Notes under the pieces: generated by a model
Told to the model about the DNA's origin: nothing
Database searches by the model: none
The model's input: only the letters and a program-made list of their open reading frames with translations
Program-made: the position numbers and the translations under genes
Part shown: piece after piece, positions 4,908 to 10,573 of the stretch
How the letters are laid out: every line of letters starts with the position of its first letter
How positions within the stretch are numbered: the first letter of the stretch is position 1
Assembly (NCBI GenBank): GCA_029933365.1
Contig: JAOZOH010000098.1
Coordinates: 1 to 10,573, forward strand
DNA: 10,573 bases
Reading direction: 5' to 3'
Source: Desulfuromusa sp.
GTDB lineage: Bacteria > Desulfobacterota > Desulfuromonadia > Desulfuromonadales > Geopsychrobacteraceae

Positions 4908-5855
4908 ATGGAACGGTTACACGGTCAATACAGGTATATTCTATGGTTTCTGGCTCTGGTTGCTGCGGCACTCCTGTTTGTTGGCGGCCCCGACTCTGCA
5001 TCACCGCGCAGCTTCCGCTATATCTGGGGGATGGGGCACCTGTTTTGTTTCGCTCTTTGGGCTTATCTCTATGTGGATTGGCGCTCAGATCAGTCTTTTA
5101 TGCAGCAGATACTTGGGGTGACTCTGCTCATTTTTGTGTTTGGTGGCCTCACTGAGTTAATCCAGTCAGAAATTGGCCGCGAAGCAACTTGGCTGGATTT
5201 GGGCAATGATATTATTGGTGGATTGCTGGGGGTGGCTTTTTTTTCTGCATCAAGAAAAACTATTTCTTCCTGGCGGTTAAAATTACTGCAAGCTCCTATT
5301 TTACTTATGGTTTTTTGGAGTATTCTTCCCGTTTCTAAGGTTCTTATTGATGATGTCATAGCGTTACGGCAATTTCCACTTCTAGCGGGTTTTGAAACTC
5401 CCTTGGAAGGGAGTCGCTGGAGTGGAAGTGCAAGGCGTGATGTTGAAAACAATACTCATTTTAGCGGAAAATCATCACTGCGGGTCAAGCTAACGACACA
5501 GCGGTATTCAGGTATCGGTCTTAAAGATTTTCCGAGAGATTGGAGCGGATATAGCGCCGTGAGCTTACAGGTGTTCAACCCTGATCAGGAAACTTTGCAG
5601 CTTCATTTCAGAATTCACGATCAGTATCACTCCAGCCATGACAATGTCCATAATAATGCTTATAGAGATCGTTTCAATACCAGCTTCAAGCTCAAGCCGG
5701 GCTGGAATCACTTGCAGATAGCTTTGTCCAAAGTTGCCCACGCACCTAAAGACCGTTTGCTTGACTTGGTTCATGTTGCTGGTATGGGAGTGTTTGTTGG
5801 GAAACTGAAAAAGCCACGCATAATCTATCTGGATGAGGTGAAGCTGATCCCTTAA
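4908..5855 (+). CDS. VanZ-like membrane protein with C-terminal soluble domain
   Basis: A 315-residue protein in two halves. Residues 1-145 carry about five hydrophobic helices (roughly 9-26, 36-56, 66-86, 98-114 and 125-147). They show a VanZ-type signature: GGLTELIQ (79-86) followed by GREATWLDLGNDIIGGLLG (90-108), where the conserved Glu83, Arg91 and Asp97/Asn100 region lies. Residues from about 155 to 315 are soluble and beta-rich, with SGSARRDVENNTHFSGKSSLRV, DWSGYSAVSLQVFN, a His-rich stretch (HDQYHSSHDNVHNN, 237-250), GWNHLQIAL and a closing YLDEVKLIP. That pattern is typical of jelly-roll, carbohydrate-binding-like modules; this is inference. The second half should lie outside the cytoplasmic membrane if the helix count is right. 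VanZ proteins are implicated in glycopeptide or lipoglycopeptide tolerance and also occur near exopolysaccharide/exosortase loci. The ribosome binding site is weak. Function is not established. Confidence 0.7.
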   Translation: MERLHGQYRYILWFLALVAAALLFVGGPDSASPRSFRYIWGMGHLFCFALWAYLYVDWRSDQSFMQQILGVTLLIFVFGGLTELIQSEIGREATWLDLGNDIIGGLLGVAFFSASRKTISSWRLKLLQAPILLMVFWSILPVSKVLIDDVIALRQFPLLAGFETPLEGSRWSGSARRDVENNTHFSGKSSLRVKLTTQRYSGIGLKDFPRDWSGYSAVSLQVFNPDQETLQLHFRIHDQYHSSHDNVHNNAYRDRFNTSFKLKPGWNHLQIALSKVAHAPKDRLLDLVHVAGMGVFVGKLKKPRIIYLDEVKLIP

Positions 5856-5860
5856 TCTTC

Positions 5861-5886
5861 CCGCGTATTACCAACACCGCGTATTA
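5861..5886 (+). repeat. Tandem 10-bp direct repeat upstream of the serA promoter
   Basis: CCGCGTATTA occurs at 5861-5870 and again at 5877-5886, start-to-start distance 16 bases. The second copy ends seven bases before the -35 box. The placement suits a regulator binding just upstream of RNA polymerase, but no regulator is identified. Confidence 0.5.
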
Positions 5887-5893
5887 TTCAACA

Positions 5894-5923
5894 TTGACAT
5901 GTGCCCTCTCTGGGTCATAAAAT
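5894..5923 (+). promoter_or_regulatory. Sigma-70 promoter of serA
   Basis: A perfect -35 box TTGACA (5894-5899) and TAAAAT (5918-5923, five of six) are separated by 18 bases. Transcription would begin near 5930, leaving a leader of about 68 bases. This shows serA is expressed independently of the VanZ-like gene that ends 38 bases upstream. Confidence 0.75.
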
Positions 5924-5997
5924 CGCCACCGGCCCGGCAGAATTCTGAATATTTCAGACAAAGTCACGAGATTCCCGTATCGATAGAAAGGTGCAAG

Positions 5998-7587
5998 ATG
6001 AAAGTTCTGATCACTGATGAAATTTCTGAGAGTGGTTTATTGCCACTCAATGAAGATCCACGTATCCAGGTTGATAAAAAGCTGGGTTTATCTATTGCTG
6101 AACTGCACCAGACGATTGGTGACTACGAGGCAATTATTACCCGGAGTGGAACTCTGGTTGATAAGGCGCTGTTGGATCATGCCCATAAACTGAAGATTGT
6201 TGCCCGAGCGGGAGTAGGAATCGATAATGTTGATGTTGATGCCGCCAGCAGCAAGGGAATCATTGTGATCAATGCTCCCTATGGTAATGTTAATTCGGCT
6301 GCAGAACACACTATGGCAATTATGCTTTCTCTTTGTCGGAACGTGCCGGTTGCAAACAGTAGCCTGAAAAGTGGTGCTTGGCAACGTGCCCCCTTCACCG
6401 GGCGTGAGCTGAAGGGGAAAACGGTTGGCATTATTGGCCTGGGCAAAGTTGGTGGCCGGGTCGCTCGACGTTGCCGGGCCTTTGAAGCCGACGTGATTAC
6501 CTATGATCCCTATATTTCTGAAAAACGTGCCGATGATTTTGGTGTCAAACTTCTGCCGTTGGAAGATATTATCCGTTTTTCTGATATTATTACGGTTCAT
6601 ACCCCACTCAACGAAGAAACCCGTGACCTGATTTCTGCTGAACATTTTAAGGGGATGCAGGATGGGGTGATTATTATCAATTGTGCTCGTGGTGGTATCA
6701 TTAATGAAGCGGCCATGCTTGATGCTCTGGAAAGTGGCAAGAGCTCTGGTGCTGCCTTTGATGTCTGGAGTCAGGAACCACCCACAACTGACGTTCTGAA
6801 AAGATTGATCGCCCAACCAAACATGCTGGTTACTCCCCATCTAGGGGCCAATACCTTTGAAGCACAGAAAAATGTTGCCGTTGATGTGAGTAAGGAGATT
6901 GTTAACTATGTCGATGGACGCCCTTTGGCCAACGCGGTGAATATCCCCCGATTTGACCCTGATCAGATGGAACATATGAAACCATTTATGGCGTTGGTTT
7001 CGATTCTGGGGAATTTTATCTCTCAGTTGGCACCCCCGAACCCGAACAAAATTACTTTTACCTACAACGGTAAGCTGGCACGTTTTGATTGTGCTCCATT
7101 AAGTGTCTGTGGTCTGGCAGCCCTGTTGAACCATTGTTCTGATCAGGAAGTTAATATGGTCAACGCCAGTTTGATTGCCCGGCAGATGGGGATTGAAGTT
7201 GAATCGATTCGTTCAACGGAAACCAATTCTTTTTCCAGCCTGATCACCTTAACTCTTGAAAGCGCCGAAGGAAGTCGAACCATTGCCGGAACCTTATTTG
7301 AGGGGACGCCAAAGATTGTCAAGATGCGTAATTTCGGCATCGATTTCTGTCCAGAAGATCATATGCTGGTGATAAATTATCAAGATCGTCCGGGGCTGAT
7401 CGGGAAGATCGGGACAATTTTAGGTGAGGCTGATGTGAATATCGGCAATATGAGTCTTGGTCGGCAGGAAAAGGCCGGGGAAGCAATGGTGGTGTTTTCG
7501 GTTGACTCACCGGTGGATGAAGAAACGTTGCAGAAAGTCAGTGATGCCGTCAATGCCAAGTTTATCAAGGCAGTTCATATCAGCTAG
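5998..7587 (+). CDS. serA: D-3-phosphoglycerate dehydrogenase
   Basis: SerA oxidises 3-phosphoglycerate to 3-phosphohydroxypyruvate with NAD, the committed step of serine synthesis. The ATG at 5998 follows AAAGGTG and begins MKVLITDEIS, the standard start; the frame stays open upstream, but the promoter at 5894-5923 lies inside that extension. The 529 residues match the long form: substrate domain, NAD-binding Rossmann domain, an intervening (ASB) domain and a C-terminal ACT domain. Visible are RAGVGIDNVD (70-79), the nucleotide motif G147-x-G149-x2-G152 with Asp170 at the end of the next strand, and the catalytic set Arg231 (CARGG), Glu260 (SQEPP) and His281 (TPHLGAN). The ACT domain (about 456-529, starting near LVINYQDRPGLIGKIG) is where serine feedback acts in many relatives. 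It shares a pathway with serC upstream but is separated from it by the accessory block. Confidence 0.97.
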   Translation: MKVLITDEISESGLLPLNEDPRIQVDKKLGLSIAELHQTIGDYEAIITRSGTLVDKALLDHAHKLKIVARAGVGIDNVDVDAASSKGIIVINAPYGNVNSAAEHTMAIMLSLCRNVPVANSSLKSGAWQRAPFTGRELKGKTVGIIGLGKVGGRVARRCRAFEADVITYDPYISEKRADDFGVKLLPLEDIIRFSDIITVHTPLNEETRDLISAEHFKGMQDGVIIINCARGGIINEAAMLDALESGKSSGAAFDVWSQEPPTTDVLKRLIAQPNMLVTPHLGANTFEAQKNVAVDVSKEIVNYVDGRPLANAVNIPRFDPDQMEHMKPFMALVSILGNFISQLAPPNPNKITFTYNGKLARFDCAPLSVCGLAALLNHCSDQEVNMVNASLIARQMGIEVESIRSTETNSFSSLITLTLESAEGSRTIAGTLFEGTPKIVKMRNFGIDFCPEDHMLVINYQDRPGLIGKIGTILGEADVNIGNMSLGRQEKAGEAMVVFSVDSPVDEETLQKVSDAVNAKFIKAVHIS

Positions 7588-7597
7588 GAGCCTGTCG

Positions 7598-7626
7598 GGG
7601 CGGACCTATATGTTATATGTTCGCCC
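7598..7626. terminator. Stem-loop between convergent serA and mqnD
   Basis: GGGCGGAC (7598-7605) pairs with GTTCGCCC (7619-7626), eight pairs including one G-T, and TATA (7607-7610) with TATA (7614-7617) extends it inward after one mismatch. It lies in the 41-base gap between the two convergent stop codons. Neither side has a real T-run, so if it terminates transcription it is atypical; blocking readthrough in both directions is the likeliest role. Confidence 0.5.
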
Positions 7627-7628
7627 AC

Positions 7629-8462
7629 TTAATCAATAAATAAGGGGAGCTTACAGGTTGGAATGATGCCGCGTTCTTCGGCGCGACTGAGTAAACTGTT
7701 GACCGCTTGAATCCCCTCATCTCCCAGACCGAGAGAGAAATTATTGACATAGAGTTTGATATGGTTGCTGATGACCTGATCATCCAACTCCTGTGCGTGC
7801 TGTTTGATATAGGCCTGCGGTTCTTGCGGGTGTGAATAAGCATATTCAATACTCTGTCGTAGTGCGGTCTCCAGTTTCCGGATCACCGCTGACCCCAGAT
7901 TTCTTTTTGCCAGAATGCCTCCCAATGGGATTGGATAACCACTCTCTTCTTCCCACCATTGACCGAGATCCAAAATCTGTTTTAATCCATACTGCTGGTA
8001 GGTAAAGCGTGATTCGTGAATGATGACGCCAGCATCGACTTGTCCTTGTTCGACTGCGCCCATAATTTCATCAAAGGGGAGAATCAGCAGATTTTCGTAA
8101 CCATCAGAATAGAGTTGTAAGAGGAGATTGGCGGTGGTGAGTCGCCCGGGAATGGCAATCTTTTTGCCCCGTAACTTTTCCATTGAGGTTTCTTGTGCGG
8201 CAATAATCAGGGGGCCACAACCCCGTCCCAGTGCGCCGCCGCTACGTAATAATACGTAGTTTTCACGCAGATGACCGAGGGCGTGATACGATATTTTGGT
8301 CAGGTCAAGTTGATTTTGCAATGCCAGCTGATTCAGTGTTTCAACGTCTTCAAGTTGCTCGGTAAATTCTATTCCAGGACAGGGAACTCTTTTGTGCATC
8401 AGTCCATAAAAAATGAATGTGTCGTTTGGGCAGGGTGAATAGCCCAGACTCAGTTGCTGCAT
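7629..8462 (-). CDS. mqnD: 1,4-dihydroxy-6-naphthoate synthase (futalosine pathway)
   Basis: MqnD cleaves cyclic dehypoxanthine futalosine to 1,4-dihydroxy-6-naphthoate, a late step of the futalosine route from chorismate to menaquinone. The 277 residues have the family length and a periplasmic-binding-protein-like fold without a signal peptide. The diagnostic N-terminus is GYSPCPNDTFIFYGL (7-21), followed by LEDVETLN (37-44), the RSGGALGRGCGP block (73-84) and IIHESRFTY (147-155). His149 in that last motif corresponds to the proposed catalytic His of the Thermus enzyme. ALRQSIEYA (200-208) and YVNNFSLGLGDEG (238-250) are also typical. The ATG follows AGAGAGGC, and the gene begins 18 bases after mqnB on the same strand, so the two form an operon. 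The other pathway genes (mqnA, mqnC, mqnE) are not in this window. Confidence 0.96.
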   Translation of the reverse strand: MQQLSLGYSPCPNDTFIFYGLMHKRVPCPGIEFTEQLEDVETLNQLALQNQLDLTKISYHALGHLRENYVLLRSGGALGRGCGPLIIAAQETSMEKLRGKKIAIPGRLTTANLLLQLYSDGYENLLILPFDEIMGAVEQGQVDAGVIIHESRFTYQQYGLKQILDLGQWWEEESGYPIPLGGILAKRNLGSAVIRKLETALRQSIEYAYSHPQEPQAYIKQHAQELDDQVISNHIKLYVNNFSLGLGDEGIQAVNSLLSRAEERGIIPTCKLPLFID

Positions 8463-8480
8463 GGTTCTGCCTCTCTCTGT

Positions 8481-9191
8481 TTAAGTTGAGGGCCAGTTTT
8501 CAAGCAATTCCAGAATCCCCAGTTGCGCCGCTTCAGCACCACGATTAATATCCCATTGTTGTGGATCACGGGTTCCGGTCGGGTTGGAAATGCCACGCAG
8601 TTCCAACAAGGGGATATCAAATTCAGCGCATACCTGTGCAGCCGCAGCCCCTTCCATGTTTTCACAAATGCTACCGGTGCGTTGTTGCAATTTACTGCTC
8701 AGATCGGGGTTACCACTACAGCGATTGACTGTGACAAATGATCCGCTGATGGCAGTTGGAAGTATCTCAAGCGCCCATTTGAGCAAATCTGAATTGAGGG
8801 TGAACGATTGCTGAACAATCGGTGCAAGTTGAGGATTTTGCGGGAGATCCAGCTGGTTCAGAGGGATGAATTTTTCGGCAGTGGCAATCCCTAGATCACC
8901 AAAGTTTTCCGTTTCTGCCAGGACAAGGCTCCCGATTGGCAGTCCACTTTCGGGATAGGCTCCGCCACATCCACAGAGCAAGACAGCTGTTGGAGTGTGC
9001 TCGCTCAGAAGGCGGGTGAGTTGCATGGCCATATTGACTGATCCGATTCCCCCATGACTCAGTAAAATATTATGTCCCTGCAACCTTCCGGTGAAAATCT
9101 GGATCGATCCACAGTAGAGAGTTTGTGTGGTTGTGATCTGTTCACGCAGGAGCGTTGTTTCCAGTGGGGCAGCGGCAAGAATGAGTAACAT
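8481..9191 (-). CDS. mqnB: Futalosine hydrolase
   Basis: MqnB removes hypoxanthine from futalosine to give dehypoxanthine futalosine in menaquinone synthesis. It belongs to the MTA/SAH nucleosidase fold. From ATG 9191 it has 236 residues: MLLILAAAPLE at the start, SHGGIGSVNMA (45-55), a GCGGAYPESGLPIGSLV block (74-90), ENMEGAAAAQV (177-187) with the ribose-contacting Glu, and RGISNPTGTRD (199-209). The SN in that last motif replaces the catalytic SD of MTA/SAH nucleosidase, a difference I associate with futalosine hydrolases. The start is a choice: an in-frame ATG at 9212 would add MAGLNLN and overlap the upstream gene by 20 bases. The ATG at 9191 lies one base after the upstream stop (TAATATG), which suits translational coupling. 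Neither start has a clear ribosome binding site. mqnD follows. Confidence 0.92.
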   Translation of the reverse strand: MLLILAAAPLETTLLREQITTTQTLYCGSIQIFTGRLQGHNILLSHGGIGSVNMAMQLTRLLSEHTPTAVLLCGCGGAYPESGLPIGSLVLAETENFGDLGIATAEKFIPLNQLDLPQNPQLAPIVQQSFTLNSDLLKWALEILPTAISGSFVTVNRCSGNPDLSSKLQQRTGSICENMEGAAAAQVCAEFDIPLLELRGISNPTGTRDPQQWDINRGAEAAQLGILELLENWPST

Positions 9192-9192
9192 A

Positions 9193-10278
9193 TTAAGATT
9201 TAAACCAGCCATGACGGATCAAGTCACGACGTAGATCGCTGCCTTGATTTCGCACCATTCCATGGTACCAGAATTGTTTTTGGCTGAGCTTCGTTGCCGT
9301 TGGAGGGTCAAGTCTTTTGCGGCGGTCAACCAGGATTTTTCTAAAAATATCATCTGGTTCAGCAACTATCGAAATAATTTTGTCGGCCAATTCTGTTGGC
9401 GCTATTTCTATCACCAGTTGAATCGTGTCACGGATGATGAGTCCCTGTTTGTACTCCCAAAGGTCGCCATCAAATGTATTTTCACACTCGCTGACAAAAT
9501 CGCTCCAATCAAGCAGAAGCCCGCCAAATTCAACTTCTGCTAATTCATGATTAGGTAACTTTGACTTGAATAATTTCTCAATCTGCCCCTGTTCTTTGCG
9601 AGTCAGGAAAAACGAAAGCCCTTCCTCAACCTGGTACATATCCAATTGGTCAATCATCTCTCTGCAAAAAAATGTCGCATCAAGCTCGTTCTCAGCAAAA
9701 GAACGTAGGATTTCAGGGAGTCGCTGTTGCGGAAATCCAAGGAGAGAGAGGTGGTCGTGGCCAAAATCCTCAGGAAGGGCTAAATTATTATTGTATGGAA
9801 GCTGGTACTGATGAAGAAAGTTGCTTAAGCGGAGATGATTATCGGTAAAAAATGTCAGTACTTTTTCTTCAGAAAAGAAAAATTCCAAACCCTTGCGGTT
9901 ATTAGCTATGCCAAAACCAACAAAACCATCGTGGGTCATCCGGCTGATATAGGGTGCGATGTTTCTCAAAATGAAGCTGGTTGGCAGATAGGGTGAATAA
10001 AAGACTGAAGGTATGGGACGCTCATTCTTTCCGCTAGGTCGCGATAGCAGCGCTTCTTCCGGGTAGTATTCGAGGATAAAAAAGGATTCGTCAGCTAAAA
10101 AACGGGAAAAATGGTTAAAGATTGATTCTATTTTGCTGACATTAGCCATCGCTGTGAAGCGGTAGGCATTATTGCAATCCTCCAGTAGCGCATATTTAAA
10201 ACCTTCCAGCGGGGGAGGGATTTTATTATTGCTCTGCCAGGGTTGGATTCCAGCAGGGAGTTCAAGCCGTTTTGCCAA
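9193..10278 (-). CDS. Unknown 361-residue protein heading the mqnB-mqnD operon
   Basis: I do not recognise this protein. It is soluble-looking, with no signal peptide or membrane segment, and rich in aromatic and charged residues. Candidate blocks are FFILEYYPEEALLSRPSG (about 66-83 from the start used here), FYSPYLPTSFILRNIAPYI, GFVGFGIANNRKGLEFFFSEEKV, GGLLLDWSDFV and FRKILVDRRKRLDPP near the C-terminus. None matches a motif I can name. No ATG lies near the start: the open frame runs from a TGA at 10324-10326, and the best initiation site is TTG at 10278, six bases after AAAGGA (10290-10285). The longer TTG reading at 10293 adds MKGSD in front but would overlap that site. The stop lies one base before the mqnB ATG, so it is probably co-translated with the futalosine genes. 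That suggests, without proving, a role in quinone or envelope metabolism. Confidence 0.75.
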   Translation of the reverse strand: MAKRLELPAGIQPWQSNNKIPPPLEGFKYALLEDCNNAYRFTAMANVSKIESIFNHFSRFLADESFFILEYYPEEALLSRPSGKNERPIPSVFYSPYLPTSFILRNIAPYISRMTHDGFVGFGIANNRKGLEFFFSEEKVLTFFTDNHLRLSNFLHQYQLPYNNNLALPEDFGHDHLSLLGFPQQRLPEILRSFAENELDATFFCREMIDQLDMYQVEEGLSFFLTRKEQGQIEKLFKSKLPNHELAEVEFGGLLLDWSDFVSECENTFDGDLWEYKQGLIIRDTIQLVIEIAPTELADKIISIVAEPDDIFRKILVDRRKRLDPPTATKLSQKQFWYHGMVRNQGSDLRRDLIRHGWFKS

Positions 10279-10284
10279 GTCAGA

Positions 10285-10290
10285 TCCTTT
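10285..10290 (-). promoter_or_regulatory. Ribosome binding site that favours the TTG start at 10278
   Basis: On the minus strand AAAGGA (10290-10285) is followed by six bases and then TTG (10278-10276). No ATG or GTG is available between the upstream in-frame stop and this point, so this is the best-supported start for the unknown gene. Confidence 0.55.
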
Positions 10291-10299
10291 CAATAATAA

Positions 10300-10423
10300 T
10301 GATGGCGTCGCAAAAAGTCCGCCTCACGGTGTTGCAGCGGTTTTTCAAGACCTTGAAAAACCACTATGCCTTGTGGAACGAAATTTTTGTTTAGCCATCT
10401 GATTCATTTTTGCGAGTGCATCA
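10300..10423. repeat. Inverted copies of an intergenic repeat word
   Basis: On the minus strand GACTTTTTGCGACGCCATCA occupies 10319-10300. On the plus strand a related word, TTTTTGCGAGTGCATCA, lies at 10407-10423. The two face each other as an imperfect inverted repeat about 90 bases apart. A third, diverged copy on the minus strand (GACTTTCTGCGATGCC) is at 10491-10476. The pattern resembles short dispersed intergenic repeats I associate with Desulfobacterota genomes; that link is from memory. Confidence 0.5.
10339..10362. repeat. Perfect 10-bp hairpin in the repeat region
   Basis: GGTTTTTCAA (10339-10348) and TTGAAAAACC (10353-10362) form a perfect stem with the four-base loop GACC. It sits inside the larger inverted repeat 10300-10423, upstream of the mqn operon. 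CCAC (10361-10364) can also pair with GTGG (10373-10376). No T-run follows on either strand. Confidence 0.7.
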
Positions 10424-10573
10424 ATAATGACTTCTACGTCCATTCAATATTTTCAGAATGACACTGATGTACGCCGGCATCGCAGAAAGTCATAAGATGG
10501 CAACGCCATCAAAATTATAATGAAATAAGTAGAATATTTTTTGTGACAAGTCAACAAGTGGCTGGGTTTACTT
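10424..10573. other. Non-coding end of window with palindrome and -10 box
   Basis: No gene was found here. GATGGC (10496-10501) and GCCATC (10505-10510) form a perfect six-pair palindrome with a three-base loop. Immediately beyond it, on the minus strand, is a perfect -10 box TATAAT (10519-10514) without a matching -35 at 16-18 bases; a TTGACT lies farther upstream. If used, this promoter would give the mqn operon a structured leader of over 200 bases that starts with the palindrome. Confidence 0.35.

Noticed and set aside
5899..5997. N-terminal extension of SerA from 5899
   Set aside because: It would start inside the -35 box of the serA promoter and add 33 residues not typical of the family. 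The ATG at 5998 has a good ribosome binding site.
6088..6840. 250-codon open frame on the minus strand inside serA
   Set aside because: It lies entirely within the well-supported serA gene and its translation shows no family motifs, so it is a shadow frame.
9212..9214. Alternative mqnB start at 9212 adding MAGLNLN
   Set aside because: It overlaps the upstream gene by 20 bases and lacks a ribosome binding site. The ATG at 9191 gives the usual MLLILAAAPLE start and a TAATATG junction. It cannot be fully excluded.

Overview
The window reads as chromosomal DNA of a Gram-negative, anaerobic-type bacterium. The best guess is Desulfobacterota, near the Desulfuromonadales. The basis is a type I-beta DAHP synthase, futalosine-pathway menaquinone genes, an exosortase (PEP-CTERM) substrate, a PilZ protein and mid-range GC judged by eye. 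This placement is inference; no rRNA or other marker gene is present.

Layout, left to right. (1) 1-90: the 5' two-thirds of a tRNA-Phe gene on the minus strand, cut by the window edge, with a near-consensus sigma-70 promoter. (2) 91-2957, plus strand: a structured leader, then aroF (DAHP synthase), a small four-cysteine protein of unknown function, and serC (phosphoserine aminotransferase). (3) 2958-5855: an accessory-looking block. It holds a secreted PEP-CTERM protein, a roughly 200-bp tract of palindromes and terminators, a single-domain PilZ protein on the minus strand, and a divergent membrane protein with a VanZ-like N-terminus and a soluble C-terminal domain. (4) 5861-7587: serA (3-phosphoglycerate dehydrogenase) with its own strong promoter. 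(5) 7598-10278, minus strand and convergent with serA: an unknown 361-residue protein, mqnB (futalosine hydrolase) and mqnD (1,4-dihydroxy-6-naphthoate synthase), tightly packed as an operon. (6) 10279-10573: non-coding DNA full of inverted repeats.

How the genes work together. serA and serC encode the first two steps from 3-phosphoglycerate to serine; serB is not visible. aroF starts the shikimate pathway from PEP and erythrose-4-phosphate. That pathway leads to chorismate, the source of both aromatic amino acids and the menaquinone made by the futalosine route. The core theme is therefore central anabolism. The block between serC and serA is different in kind: it is surface- and envelope-related, with an exosortase substrate, a c-di-GMP sensor and a VanZ-family membrane protein.

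The observation most worth following is in the PEP-CTERM protein. It has one cysteine, in an FCLE context, and a downstream LQYAIW block. These resemble the Cys and Gln motifs of internal-thioester adhesin domains. Other points are the mutually exclusive hairpins in the aroF leader, the palindrome cluster at 3966-4185, and an unknown gene apparently coupled translationally to mqnB.
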